Part shown: positions 7,650 through 16,659 of the stretch, in pieces | How the letters are laid out: every line of letters starts with the position of its first letter | Position numbering within the stretch: the first letter of the stretch is position 1 | DNA from: Achromobacter pestifer | GTDB lineage: Bacteria; Pseudomonadota; Gammaproteobacteria; Burkholderiales; Burkholderiaceae_B | Assembly (NCBI RefSeq): GCF_013267355.1 | Contig: NZ_CP053985.1 | Location: forward strand, 2,666,001 to 2,730,000 | Direction of reading: 5' to 3' | Length of the DNA stretch: 64,000 nucleotides | Program-made: the position numbers and the translations under genes | The notes under the pieces: generated by a model | Told to the model about the DNA's origin: nothing | The model's database searches: none | Seen by the model: only the letters and a program-made list of their open reading frames with translations

Positions 7650-9172
7650 GCGGCATTCTTGATCACTTGGCGATAGGCTTTGGCGTAGCCTTGTCGCTGA
7701 CCAACCTGCTGGTGGCCATGATCGGTTCGTTCATCGGCACGATGGTGGGCGTACTGCCCGGCCTGGGACCGGTCAACGGCGTGGCAATGCTGATCCCGAT
7801 CGCGTTCGCCATGAACCTGCCGCCCGAGACCGCGCTGATCCTGCTGGCTGCCGTGTACGTGGGCGCAGAGTACGGCGGCCGCATCACCGCCATTCTGTTG
7901 AACGTGCCGGGCGAGGCCAGCGCCATCATGACGACGCTGGACGGCTATCCGTTGGCGCGCCAGGGGCTGGCCAGCGTCGCGCTGTCGCTTTCCGCCTGGT
8001 CCGCGTTCTTCGGCGCCATCGTGTCGGTGGTGGGCATCATCCTGCTCGCGCCGTTGCTGGCCAAGTGGGCCTTGGCCTTCGGCCCCGCCGAGTACTTCGT
8101 GCTGATGATCTTTGCGTTCTGCTGCCTGACCAGCCTGTTGGGTAAACAACCCGTGAAGGGCGTGCTGGCGGCGATGATAGGTCTGTCGATTTCGGTGGTG
8201 GGCGTGGACGCGAATTCCGGCGTGTATCGCTACACCTTCGAATTGGTGCATCTGGCTGACGGCATCGAATTCGTGGTGGTGGTGATTGCGCTGTTCGCGG
8301 TCAGCGAGATGCTGGAAATGCTGGAGAAGGTGATGTCCGGCCACAGCGTCGAGGTCAAGCCCAGCGGCCGCAAGCTCTTCAACCTGAAGGAAATGGCGCT
8401 CACCTGGTGGAGCGTGGTGCGCAGTTCGTTGGTGGGCTTTGGCGTGGGCGTGTTGCCTGGCGCAGGCGCCAGTGTGGCCGCGGCCGTGGCGTATTCGCAG
8501 GAAAAGCGCATCATCGAGGCCAAGGATCCGGATGCCAAGTTCGGCAAGGGCGACATGCGCGGCCTGGTCGCGCCGGAAGCTGCCGCCACGGCCTCGGCCA
8601 TCGGTTCGTTCGTGCCGATGTTGACGCTGGGCGTGCCCGGTTCGGGTACCACTGCCGTGATGATGGGCGCGCTGACGCTCTACAACATCACGCCGGGTCC
8701 GGTTCTGTTCGACTCCAAGCCCGAATTGGTGTGGGGTTTGATCGCCTCGCTGTTCGTGGCCAACGTGCTGCTGTTCGTCATGAACGTGCCGCTGGTGCGC
8801 TTCTTCGCCAAGGTGCTGTCGGTGCCGGGATGGCTGATGGTGCCGGGCATCCTGTGCATCAGCTACATCGGCGTTTACGCCATCAACGCAGGCACCTTCG
8901 ACTTGCTGTTGGTGGCGGGCATCGGCGCGCTGGGCTATTTCCTGCGCAAGTTCGGCGTTCCCATGGCGCCGCTGGTTTTGGGCGTGGTGTTGGGCAACAT
9001 GATGGAACAGAACCTGCGCCGCGCCTTGTCGATGACCGATGGCGATGTGGGCGTGTTGTTCGCCAGCCCGGTGTCGATCTCGATGTGGGTGGGGGCGGCT
9101 GCGGTCGTGATCGTGCCGCAGATCATGCGCCGCCTGCGCGCAGCGAAGAAGCTTGCCGCTGGTCCGGCCTGA
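7646..9172 (+). CDS. tctA: TctA large permease subunit of tricarboxylate transporter
   Basis: A 508-residue inner-membrane protein with about ten to twelve helices that forms the transport channel of the tripartite tricarboxylate transporter. The family motif GTMVGVLPGLGPVNG is at about residues 32-46, a second repeat VGVLPGAGASVAAAVAYS lies near 265-283, and GVPGSGTTAVMMGAL is near 330. The start is the ATG at 7646, overlapping the tctB stop by four bases; longer readings upstream would run through tctB. A terminator lies about 70 bases downstream, closing the operon. Confidence 0.93.
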   Translation: MSGILDHLAIGFGVALSLTNLLVAMIGSFIGTMVGVLPGLGPVNGVAMLIPIAFAMNLPPETALILLAAVYVGAEYGGRITAILLNVPGEASAIMTTLDGYPLARQGLASVALSLSAWSAFFGAIVSVVGIILLAPLLAKWALAFGPAEYFVLMIFAFCCLTSLLGKQPVKGVLAAMIGLSISVVGVDANSGVYRYTFELVHLADGIEFVVVVIALFAVSEMLEMLEKVMSGHSVEVKPSGRKLFNLKEMALTWWSVVRSSLVGFGVGVLPGAGASVAAAVAYSQEKRIIEAKDPDAKFGKGDMRGLVAPEAAATASAIGSFVPMLTLGVPGSGTTAVMMGALTLYNITPGPVLFDSKPELVWGLIASLFVANVLLFVMNVPLVRFFAKVLSVPGWLMVPGILCISYIGVYAINAGTFDLLLVAGIGALGYFLRKFGVPMAPLVLGVVLGNMMEQNLRRALSMTDGDVGVLFASPVSISMWVGAAAVVIVPQIMRRLRAAKKLAAGPA

Positions 9173-9240
9173 TCCCATGGCGGCGCGGCGGTCGTAAAGG
9201 ACAATGGCCGCGCTCCGGGGTCTGGGCTGGAGATTGCAAA

Positions 9241-9265
9241 GGGCGCCTTATGGCGCCCTTTTTTT
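9241..9265 (+). terminator. Rho-independent terminator of the tct operon
   Basis: GGGCGCC (9241-9247), loop TTAT, GGCGCCC (9252-9258), followed by seven T residues. A textbook intrinsic terminator reading forward, downstream of tctA. Confidence 0.9.
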
Positions 9266-9394
9266 GTTCCTTATTTCGCGTTGTTGAGCGTCTATTTTTT
9301 ATGCGAGCTTTTATTCATATTCATCAACAAAAACGCTTGTAGATAGAGCCCGTTCGAAATATTGGAATGACGATGGATTGATCCGTGCGAAACG

Positions 9395-10561
9395 TCAGAC
9401 TTGCGCCAGGCGTGCCAGTGCCGCATCGAGCGTGGCGTCCTTTTTGGCAAAGCAGAAGCGCACGATGCGGTGGTTGGATTCGGGCGCATCGGGCTGACGG
9501 TAGAACGCCGATACCGGTATCACCGTGACGCCATGATTCACCGTCAGATCGCGCGCGAAGTCGGCCTCGTTCTGCTTGGAAATCTGGCTGTAATCGGCCA
9601 GCAGGAAGAACGTGCCCGGGCTGGGCAGGGGGCGGAAGCGCGTCTTGGCCAGCCCTTGCGCCAGGTGGTCGCGTTTGGCCTGATAGAAGGCGGGCAGGTC
9701 CAGGTAAGGCTTGGGGTCGCGCATGAATTCGGCCAGCGCGAACTGCATGGGAGAAGGCACGGTGAACACCATGAATTGATGTACCTTGCGCAGTTCGGCG
9801 CTGAGCTGGCGCGGCGCGCAGCAATAGCCGATCTTCCAGCCGGTGGTGTGATAGGTCTTGCCGAAGGACGAAATCACGAAGGCATGCTCGGCCAGGAGCG
9901 GGCGGCGCGCCACGCTGGCGTGGGGTTTGCCATCGAACACGATGTGCTCGTAGACCTCGTCGGACACCAGCAGCACGCCGGTGTCGCGCACGATGGCTTC
10001 CAACGCGTCCAGGTCGCTGTCGTCCAGCACCGCGCCGGTCGGGTTGTGCGGAAAGTTCAGCATCAACAGGCGAGTCTTCGACGTAATGGCGTCGCGCACG
10101 CGTTGCCAGTCGATGCGGTAGTAGGGGTCCGCCTCGGTGGGCGCGCGCAGCGGCACCGGCACGGCGGTGCCGCCGGCCAGGCGGATTGCCGGCAGATAGG
10201 AGTCATAGCAGGGCTCGATGACGACGACTTCGTCACCGCTGCCTACGGCGGCCAGGACGGTTGCCATCAGCGCTTCGGTCGCGCCGCTGGTGACGGTGAT
10301 CTCGGTTTCCGGATCGTAGGCATGGCCGTAGAGTTCGCGCGTCTTGGCGGCGATGGCCTCGCGCAGCGGTGCGACCCCGGGCATGTAGGGATACTGGTTG
10401 TGGCCGTCGGCCATGGCCTTCGAAACCAGGGCGCACAAGGCGGGATCTGGATCGAAGTCGGGAAAGCCCTGGCCAAGGTTGATGGCTTTGTGTTCGATGG
10501 CCAGGCGGCTCATCACGGTAAAGATGGTGGTGCCAACGTCGGGAAGTTTGGATCGGATCAT
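9395..10561 (-). CDS. PLP-dependent aminotransferase class I/II (YbdL-like)
   Basis: A 388-residue fold-type I aminotransferase. It resembles the methionine/kynurenine-type enzymes: N-terminal SKLPDVGTTIFTVMSRLA and LGQGFPDFDPDP, the NFPHNPTGA segment (Asn contacting PLP), SDEVYEHIVFDG, and SSFGKTYHTTGWKIGY with the Schiff-base Lys. The conserved Arg is in the C-terminal FCFAKKD region. The start is put at ATG 10561 because family members begin a few residues before SKLP; the frame stays open to a GTG at 10615, giving 18 extra residues that look untranslated. Exact amino-acid substrate unknown. Divergent from the AbrB-type gene. Confidence 0.88.
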   Translation of the reverse strand: MIRSKLPDVGTTIFTVMSRLAIEHKAINLGQGFPDFDPDPALCALVSKAMADGHNQYPYMPGVAPLREAIAAKTRELYGHAYDPETEITVTSGATEALMATVLAAVGSGDEVVVIEPCYDSYLPAIRLAGGTAVPVPLRAPTEADPYYRIDWQRVRDAITSKTRLLMLNFPHNPTGAVLDDSDLDALEAIVRDTGVLLVSDEVYEHIVFDGKPHASVARRPLLAEHAFVISSFGKTYHTTGWKIGYCCAPRQLSAELRKVHQFMVFTVPSPMQFALAEFMRDPKPYLDLPAFYQAKRDHLAQGLAKTRFRPLPSPGTFFLLADYSQISKQNEADFARDLTVNHGVTVIPVSAFYRQPDAPESNHRIVRFCFAKKDATLDAALARLAQV

Positions 10562-10637
10562 GGTGGACGCGAGAGTGAACGTTGCTAGCAGAGAGAGTTT
10601 TCGTAAGTATCCCACTAACTCATAATTCGGTTTTCAC

Positions 10638-11708
10638 ATGAGCTTAAGGCGCGGCGGTATGGTGGGTCAGAACATGTTGTGGAGAGTACTGGGTGGTTTG
10701 GCGCTCGCATTGGCGGGTGCGTTGTTGGCGGCGTGGGCTCATATTCCGCTGCCTTGGATGCTGGGCGCGTTGCTGGTGACCGCGGCGACGCGCATCGCGG
10801 GTTTGGGCACCGCGTGCCCGCGGCCGGCGCGCAATGCGGGCCAGTGGGTGATCGGCACGTCACTGGGCCTGTACTTCACGCCACAAGTGATTGGCCACAT
10901 CGGCAGCAATGCGGGGCCCATCATCGTCGGCATGTTGTTCGCGCTAGGCCTGGCATTCATGGGCACGGCGATCCTGCGCCGCTACACCGACGTCGATTTC
11001 AAGACAGCCTGGTTTTCTTCCGCCATCGGTGGAGCCAGCGAAATGGCGAACCTGGCCGAGCGCCACGGCGCGCGCATAGACCGCGTTGCGACGGCACATA
11101 GCGTGCGTGTGTTGATGGTTGTGGTCACAGTGCCATTCATCTTTCAATGGTGGGGCGTGGCGGGTCTGGATCCCACTGTGCCCGGGCCTAAAGTGGTCCA
11201 TGGTTGGGGGCTGGCGGCGCTGGTTGCGCTGACCTGCATCGGCGGCGCCGCCTTCATGAGGCTGCGATTGCCGAATCCCTGGGTGCTGGGGCCAATGCTG
11301 GTCGCCATGATCCTGACGCTCAATGGCATCGAGCTGTCGGCTCTTCCTGATTACGTGCCGAAGATAGGCCAGTTGCTGATCGGCTGGTCGCTGGGCGACC
11401 GTTACCGGCCGGATTTCTTTCGGGCGGCGCCACGTTTCATTGCCGCGGTGGCGTGTTTCACGGTGGCTGCGCTGGCGCTCGCGTTCGGTCTTGGCGCCTT
11501 GCTGTCGCTATGGTCGGCTGCTCCCATTCCCACCTTGATTCTGGGCACCACGCCGGGCGGCATTGCCGAGATGGCGATTACCGCTAAAGTGCTGCAGCTG
11601 GGCGTTCCGGTGGTGACCGCATTCCACGTTACGCGCATGGTTTTTGTGGTGATTGTGACCGGTCCGATCTACGCTTTTTTGGCGCGCCGACAGAACGGCA
11701 AGGCCTAG
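10638..11708 (+). CDS. AbrB-family membrane protein
   Basis: A 356-residue inner-membrane protein with about ten helices arranged as an internal duplication: AHIPLPWMLGALLVTA near 30-45 and LPNPWVLGPMLVAM near 210-223 are the paired motifs, and later TTPGGIAEMAITAK mirrors the earlier SAIGGASEMANLAE. This is the pattern of the family once labelled putative ammonia monooxygenase or AbrB duplication. No enzymatic activity is established; a transport or membrane regulatory role is assumed. A second in-frame ATG eight codons in (10659) is a possible alternative start. Confidence 0.85.
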   Translation: MSLRRGGMVGQNMLWRVLGGLALALAGALLAAWAHIPLPWMLGALLVTAATRIAGLGTACPRPARNAGQWVIGTSLGLYFTPQVIGHIGSNAGPIIVGMLFALGLAFMGTAILRRYTDVDFKTAWFSSAIGGASEMANLAERHGARIDRVATAHSVRVLMVVVTVPFIFQWWGVAGLDPTVPGPKVVHGWGLAALVALTCIGGAAFMRLRLPNPWVLGPMLVAMILTLNGIELSALPDYVPKIGQLLIGWSLGDRYRPDFFRAAPRFIAAVACFTVAALALAFGLGALLSLWSAAPIPTLILGTTPGGIAEMAITAKVLQLGVPVVTAFHVTRMVFVVIVTGPIYAFLARRQNGKA

Positions 11709-11940
11709 CGGAACGAGGCCCAGTATTAAAAATACGACATTGGGGTAAACAACTATATGAGTCTGTAATGCGTGCTGAGTATGCTGATTACGCAGTTGAT
11801 TCAAGCAGCGCGCGGACTCGTTCTGCAGCTAGGCGGCAGGCGGGAACGCAGCAGCAACGCAGGTACTACTACCGGTCGTTCAGTTCTCGCGGCGTCCTTG
11901 ATTCATTGCATTTCGAGTTAATTACAGGACGCTAGAAAAA

Positions 11941-12147
11941 ATGGCTCAGAAGGGCAAAGTTAAGTGGTTCAACGCTGACAAGGGTTTCGGTTTCATCACG
12001 CCGGACGTTGGTGGCACCGATGTTTTCGCACACTTTTCCGCCATCCAGGGCCGCGGCTATCGCAGCCTGAACGAAGGCCAGGAAGTCGAATTCGAAGTCA
12101 AGGATGGTCCGAAAGGACCTCAAGCGGCCGAAATTCGCCCGCTCTAA
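11941..12147 (+). CDS. cspA: Cold-shock protein (CspA family)
   Basis: A 68-residue single cold-shock domain that binds single-stranded RNA and DNA and acts as an RNA chaperone. The RNP1-like motif KGFGFITP and the RNP2-like motif DVFAHFS (usual form VFVHFS) are present with the surface aromatics. About 230 bases without a gene precede it, consistent with the long 5' leader typical of csp mRNAs. Nearest ribosome-binding match is AGGA at 11924-11927, eleven bases from the ATG. An intrinsic terminator follows. It is the last gene before the origin region. Which paralogue it is cannot be decided. Confidence 0.93.
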   Translation: MAQKGKVKWFNADKGFGFITPDVGGTDVFAHFSAIQGRGYRSLNEGQEVEFEVKDGPKGPQAAEIRPL

Positions 12148-12190
12148 ATCGGGAAATCCCAATTTCCCGTCTGCCAGGTCCGACCTGGCT

Positions 12191-12225
12191 ACAACGCCCC
12201 AAGACCGTATGGTCTGGGGCGTTGT
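12191..12225 (+). terminator. Terminator after the cold-shock gene
   Basis: ACAACGCCCC-A-AGACC (12191-12206) pairs with GGTCTGGGGCGTTGT (12211-12225) around a GTAT loop, with one bulged A, then TTCATTT. A smaller hairpin CCAGGTC-C-GACCTGG lies just before, at about 12174-12188. Together they end the csp transcript and shield the origin region from it. Confidence 0.8.
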
Positions 12226-12297
12226 TTCATTTGGCGGCAAGCGCCTGCTCTGCCTGTCCCGTGTAGATAGTTAGTATTCACTAACATATTCTCCAGC

Positions 12298-13399
12298 CGT
12301 GGATAAGTTTGTGGATAATTATTTTTGGGCGTGAGCATTTTCATGCTCAGCAATGAAGCAATTGCGTATCCACCGCTGGGTTTTACACAGTTATCCCATC
12401 TTTCTTGGAACGATGCCGCTTCGCAGCTATGGCGTTTGGACTCATCCGGACCGGCCGCGATGGTTATGTTTAAACATGGCCTTTCCCTAGGGAATACAGG
12501 CATTTAAGGCGATTCTCGGAGCGAATCCGGGCCACGAACGATCTGCACGGCCATACTGTTTCAGGGCCACTTTGGTCCGCTTTTGCCTGGATGGAGGCCG
12601 GTTGTTCACAAAGATATCCCCATCCGGGTTATGCACAGAATTACACCCTTCGGTGGTCCAATCGACGGCGTCAGCCTGTGGATAGAAATGGGGATAGGCT
12701 CCGGAAGATGGGGCCGCGGCCGGCGGCCTACCCGTCCGCCGCGCTACTCTGAATGCCCGGAGCGGAACCCGGTCTTCGGTCCGCAGTAGAGGCAACCTTC
12801 ACCCAGATCCCGTTCGGCGAGTTTTCCACAGGATTCACATGAAAGGCTGGACCTCACCCAAAAGGATGATGGTGCGCGCTGTCATGGCAGTGCAAGATTG
12901 TTGTCTGGTCAATGAATCAGCGTCCAGATTGCCGGTGGTTTCCGCGTAGTGGCAGACCGCAGGACGGGAGCGCGCGGATAGGTTTGTGGATAATCCGCTT
13001 TCACGATTTTGAGCGGCATTTTGACCGAAGGGCGATTGCAGAGTTCCGGGCCAGTTTCAAAAGTGAGAGCTTGTTGTGCAGGTTTTCGAAAATTTGTTGT
13101 GGCTTCGAGGCTTGATCTTATCCACATAGTTTTCCACGGCATTTTGCGTAGGCACGACCGCGTATTGATCTTGGAATTTCCTAAGTCAGACAAGCATCCT
13201 AAATAGAAATAATCGATTGCTGTCATAGGGAAGACGTTGTGCATTTGTGCTTTTTCACGCTTCTTGGCACTTTGCCGCCTTTGTTGAATGCCCCCGTTTT
13301 TTTCGGCGACCTGCGCTGTCCAACGGCGACTTATCCCCAGAGTTGTTCCACGTGAAACGGCCAATTTCCGCAGCTAGCGGATTTGGTAGCTGTTGATAA
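12298..13399. other. oriC: Probable chromosomal replication origin oriC (DnaA-box cluster)
   Basis: Perfect DnaA boxes (TTATCCACA or its complement) lie at 12310-12318, 12985-12993 and 13118-13126. One-mismatch boxes lie at 12298-12306 (CGTGGATAA), 12629-12637 (TTATGCACA), 12677-12685 (TGTGGATAG), 12822-12830 (TTTTCCACA), 13331-13339 (TTATCCCCA) and 13391-13399 (TGTTGATAA). AT-rich candidates for the unwinding element are the stretch after 12318 and the one around 13200-13220 (AAATAGAAATAATCG). Position beside mnmG and parS supports the call. The exact unwinding site cannot be named from sequence alone. Confidence 0.85.
13344..13359. other. parS: parS site 1
   Basis: TGTTCCACGTGAAACG: 14 of 16 bases match the consensus TGTTTCACGTGAAACA. 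It lies within the right edge of the DnaA-box cluster, five bases after the near-box at 13331-13339. Binding site for ParB encoded at 19020. Confidence 0.85.
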
Positions 13400-13715
13400 C
13401 GCTGTGCAGAATTGCACAGCCTGTCAGGATGAGCGTTCTGCTGCATGCCGTGCTCTGACGAGCTTTCCACGATCCAACCATTCTTGGCCGAGATGCCTGC
13501 TCATGCGTTCTCGACCACTGTGGGAGGCATAACGTTGTTTTCTGAATTGGAAAGGGCATGGTGTTTCAGGCCTTAGCCAGTTTCAATGCAGACTCGGCGA
13601 ACTTTAATCTGACCAGGTGGGAGCCAGGAGTGTGGACTGATCGTCGCGTTACGGCGGGAAGTCTGATATGTCGCTACTCGTGGACAGGCATTATTTGGTT
13701 GTTCGTGGTCAGTCG

Positions 13716-13731
13716 CGTTTCACGTGAAACA
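13716..13731. other. parS: parS site 2
   Basis: CGTTTCACGTGAAACA: one difference (first base) from the perfect palindrome. Confidence 0.9.
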
Positions 13732-13933
13732 AGAAAATCCACTCTGTTTTGGGTAAGGGGTAGGGTAGGGGTTTGAAAATTGCTTTTTTCTTGGATGAAT
13801 CTTCATGAGATCGACGTCAGAGGATTCGCTTGGATAATGGAACTGGAGGACGATTACGTTCCTTCGATCGAGCGTGGCGTTAAATTTGGAATCTTAGGCT
13901 GCTGCGTTCGTCTATTTCAGAGTTCCATTCACG

Positions 13934-13949
13934 TGTTTCACGTGGAACA
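13934..13949. other. parS: parS site 3
   Basis: TGTTTCACGTGGAACA: one difference, in the right half-site. Confidence 0.88.
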
Positions 13950-14000
13950 TTAGCTGAGGGGAATTTGCTTTTCGGCGATAGAACCCCATCTTCATGGGCA

Positions 14001-14016
14001 TGTTTCACGTGAAACA
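14001..14016. other. parS: parS site 4 (perfect)
   Basis: TGTTTCACGTGAAACA, a perfect 16-bp palindrome identical to the consensus ParB target of chromosomal ParABS systems. Confidence 0.95.
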
Positions 14017-14041
14017 CTACCTGCGCTCAAGAGGCTATTGA

Positions 14042-14057
14042 CGTTTCACGTGAAACA
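14042..14057. other. parS: parS site 5
   Basis: CGTTTCACGTGAAACA: one difference at the first base. It is 41 bp, about four helical turns, from site 4. Confidence 0.9.
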
Positions 14058-14220
14058 TCGATGAGGGGAGGCAAGCTGGAATTGGGAGAAGGGAAACTCC
14101 CCTCTATAGCTCTAATAGTCCTTCTAATTCTTTAATGTTGTCGCTGCGCCGCCAACGAGAAATTGTCTATCCCAAGCACCGAGTAGATGTACCGAACCGT
14201 CGTGTTGCCCGCCTGGAGAA

Positions 14221-14236
14221 TGTTCCACGTGAAACA
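14221..14236. other. parS: parS site 6
   Basis: TGTTCCACGTGAAACA: one difference, in the left half-site (mirror of sites 3 and 7). Confidence 0.88.
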
Positions 14237-14392
14237 TCAATAGATTTGAGATCATCCGGCATGAAGGAGGGATCCCTTGCGAATCGGGCATCTCCTCTCG
14301 GCAGACTGTGCGGGTACTTTGGTCGCATTTCTTGGCAAGACAATACCCTTGGCAGCAGGTTCCACGAGGCTAGCGAGCTAGGCGTTCAGCAA

Positions 14393-14408
14393 TGTTTCAC
14401 GTGGAACA
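14393..14408. other. parS: parS site 7
   Basis: TGTTTCACGTGGAACA: same variant as site 3. Confidence 0.88.
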
Positions 14409-14536
14409 TATTGCCCGCAGGCCTCTGCTCCTTGGAGTCGGATTGTGAGTTGCATAAGACGAGTGTGCGGGGCTTGGTCGAGTATCCATGACATACATTC
14501 TTATAGAAGGAGAGGGGTTCGGCTAGGCCAATACAA

Positions 14537-14552
14537 CGTTTCACGTGAAACA
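14537..14552. other. parS: parS site 8
   Basis: CGTTTCACGTGAAACA: same variant as sites 2 and 5. It lies about 200 bases before the mnmG start codon. Confidence 0.9.
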
Positions 14553-14665
14553 TGACAGCCAAAGCAGTGGCAACTGCCGACATATTTATCCCTGCAAAAG
14601 ACGAACCCCGTTGCCTTTTGCCGACGACGATCTGGCCGTGGGCCGCATCCTGGTACGCCGAAACA

Positions 14666-14681
14666 TGTTTCACGTGAAACA
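14666..14681. other. parS: parS site 9 (perfect), in the mnmG promoter region
   Basis: TGTTTCACGTGAAACA, perfect. It ends 15 bases before the likely mnmG -10 element, so it covers the -35 area, and ParB binding here could affect mnmG transcription. Confidence 0.93.
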
Positions 14682-14696
14682 TGCAATCCCTGCCTC

Positions 14697-14702
14697 TATA
14701 AT
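14697..14702 (+). promoter_or_regulatory. Candidate -10 element of mnmG
   Basis: TATAAT at 14697-14702 matches the sigma-70 -10 consensus. No good -35 hexamer is present at normal spacing because parS site 9 occupies that zone. The element overlaps the in-frame ATG at 14701, which argues for the later mnmG start at 14740 with a leader of about 30 bases. Confidence 0.5.
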
Positions 14703-14739
14703 GAGCACCGAACGCTCTCTTACCTCCCCCCCTCCCATC

Positions 14740-16659
14740 ATGGACTATCCCCGCGAATTCGATGTCATCGTCGTTGGTGGCGGCCACGCCGGCACCGAAG
14801 CAGCGCTGGCAGCTGCCCGCACTGGCGCCCAGACCCTGCTGTTGACGCACAACATCGAAACCCTAGGCCAAATGTCTTGCAATCCCTCCATCGGCGGGAT
14901 CGGCAAGGGCCACCTAGTCAAAGAAGTTGACGCCCTGGGTGGCGCCATGGCTTTGGCAACGGATGAAGCGGGTATTCAGTTCCGCATCCTGAATGGCTCG
15001 AAAGGGCCGGCTGTCCGGGCGACGCGCGCTCAGGCGGATCGGGTGCTGTACCGCAAGGCAATCCGCGGCCGCCTGGAAAATCAACCAAATCTCTGGCTGT
15101 TCCAGCAGGCAGTCGAAGACCTGATGGTGGAGGGCGACCGCGTAGTCGGTGCCGTTGCTCAGATCGGCCTGAAGTTTCGGGCGAAGTCCGTGGTGCTTAC
15201 CGCCGGTACATTTCTGAACGGCCTGATTCACGTGGGCTTGCAGAACTATTCGGGTGGTCGTGCCGGTGATCCTCCTGCTATCTCCCTGGGGCAGCGCTTG
15301 AAGGAACTTGCGCTGCCGCAGGGGCGCTTGAAGACCGGCACGCCGCCGCGCATCGATGGCCGCTCGATCAACTACAGCATCCTCGAACAGCAGCCCGGCG
15401 ACCTGGATCCGATCCCCGTGTTTTCCTACATGGGCAATGTCGGCATGCACCCGCGTCAGCTGCCTTGCTGGATCACGCACACCAACGCCCGCACCCACGA
15501 CATCATCCGCGGCGGCCTGGACCGTTCGCCGATGTACAGCGGCGTGATCGAAGGGGTGGGTCCGCGTTACTGCCCGTCCATCGAAGACAAGATCCATCGT
15601 TTTGCCGATAAGGAGTCGCACCAGGTCTTCCTGGAACCCGAAGGCCTGGACACGCATGAGGTCTATCCGAACGGCGTGTCGACCAGTCTGCCGTTTGACG
15701 TGCAATTGGCCCTGATCCATTCCCTGCCTGGCCTGGAAAATGCGCACATCCTGCGTCCCGGTTACGCCATCGAATACGACTACTTCGATCCACGTGGATT
15801 GAAGAGCACCCTGGAAACCAAGGCGATCGCAGGCCTGTACTTTGCCGGACAGATCAACGGCACTACCGGCTACGAAGAGGCGGCCGCCCAAGGGCTGCTC
15901 GCCGGCGTCAATGCCGCATTGTTCGCACTGGATCGCGAGCAATGGACCCCGCGCCGCGATGAGGCCTATCTGGGGGTGTTGGTCGACGATCTGGTCACGC
16001 GTGGCGTGACCGAGCCGTATCGCATGTTCACGTCTCGGGCCGAATATCGGTTGAGCCTGCGCGAAGACAATGCCGACTTGCGCCTGACCGAAATCGGCCG
16101 TCGTCTCGGCCTAGTCGACGACGTGCGCTGGGACGCCTTCAATCGCAAGCGCGATGCGGTGGCTGCGGAAGTCGAACGTCTGAAATCCTCTTGGGTGAAT
16201 CCGCGTATACTGCCCGCCGAAGTCGCCGAGCCCCTACTAGGCAAGGCGATTGAACGTGAGTACTCACTAGCAGATCTATTGAAACGGCCCAATGTTTCCT
16301 ATGAAGCCTTGATGGCCACCCGCAACGCCGATGGTTCGCTGCTGGCCGGCCCTGGCGTGATGGAAGACGAAGTGTTGGCCGAACAGGTCGAGATCCAGGT
16401 GAAGTACGCCGGCTATATCGACCGCCAGCAAGTCGAAGTGCAGAAACAGCTTGCGCATGAACAGCAGGCCATACCCGCCGACGTCGACTACGAGGCGGTG
16501 ACCAGCCTGTCGTTCGAAGTGCGCCAGAAACTCAAGGCGCACCGCCCGGAAACCATCGGCCAGGCTGCGCGCATCTCAGGCGTCACTCCCGCTGCAATTT
16601 CATTGCTGCTGATCCATCTGAAGCGCCTGCATTACGGCTCGCGCAAGCAAGCGGCATGA
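14740..16659 (+). CDS. mnmG: tRNA uridine-5-carboxymethylaminomethyl modification enzyme MnmG (GidA)
   Basis: A 639-residue FAD-dependent protein that, with MnmE, builds the carboxymethylaminomethyl group on wobble uridine 34 of certain tRNAs. The N-terminal dinucleotide-binding motif is [19 protein letters not shown], followed by [20 protein letters not shown] and [11 protein letters not shown]; near the C-terminus, [19 protein letters not shown] is typical. The start is set at ATG 14740 (protein MDYPREFDV). An ATG at 14701 would add 13 residues but overlaps the probable -10 box. It overlaps rsmG by four bases (ATGA). Location beside the origin is classical. Confidence 0.96.
   Translation: MDYPREFDVIVVGGGHAGTEAALAAARTGAQTLLLTHNIETLGQMSCNPSIGGIGKGHLVKEVDALGGAMALATDEAGIQFRILNGSKGPAVRATRAQADRVLYRKAIRGRLENQPNLWLFQQAVEDLMVEGDRVVGAVAQIGLKFRAKSVVLTAGTFLNGLIHVGLQNYSGGRAGDPPAISLGQRLKELALPQGRLKTGTPPRIDGRSINYSILEQQPGDLDPIPVFSYMGNVGMHPRQLPCWITHTNARTHDIIRGGLDRSPMYSGVIEGVGPRYCPSIEDKIHRFADKESHQVFLEPEGLDTHEVYPNGVSTSLPFDVQLALIHSLPGLENAHILRPGYAIEYDYFDPRGLKSTLETKAIAGLYFAGQINGTTGYEEAAAQGLLAGVNAALFALDREQWTPRRDEAYLGVLVDDLVTRGVTEPYRMFTSRAEYRLSLREDNADLRLTEIGRRLGLVDDVRWDAFNRKRDAVAAEVERLKSSWVNPRILPAEVAEPLLGKAIEREYSLADLLKRPNVSYEALMATRNADGSLLAGPGVMEDEVLAEQVEIQVKYAGYIDRQQVEVQKQLAHEQQAIPADVDYEAVTSLSFEVRQKLKAHRPETIGQAARISGVTPAAISLLLIHLKRLHYGSRKQAA

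Larger units (their letters stand above)
12148..14739. other. 2.6-kb non-coding origin region
   Basis: No credible gene lies between the cold-shock gene and mnmG. The left half (12298-13399) holds a cluster of DnaA boxes and near matches; the right half (13344-14681) holds nine 16-bp parS palindromes. Open frames here are short, lack ribosome-binding sites and run through the palindromes. Base composition is visibly more AT-rich than the flanking genes. Origin next to mnmG is the common arrangement in proteobacteria. Confidence 0.9.

Noticed and set aside
7454..9178. Reverse-strand open frame of 574 codons opposite tctB-tctA
   Set aside because: His/Gln/Arg-rich composition typical of antisense translation; the forward frames are clear TctB and TctA.
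13344..14681. The repeated palindromes as a CRISPR array or phage operators
   Set aside because: Spacing is irregular (41 to 372 bp), units are only 16 bp, and the sequence is the known ParB target.
12189..14850. Several open frames of 60-150 codons in the origin region
   Set aside because: They run through DnaA boxes and parS palindromes, lack ribosome-binding sites and have no recognisable composition.
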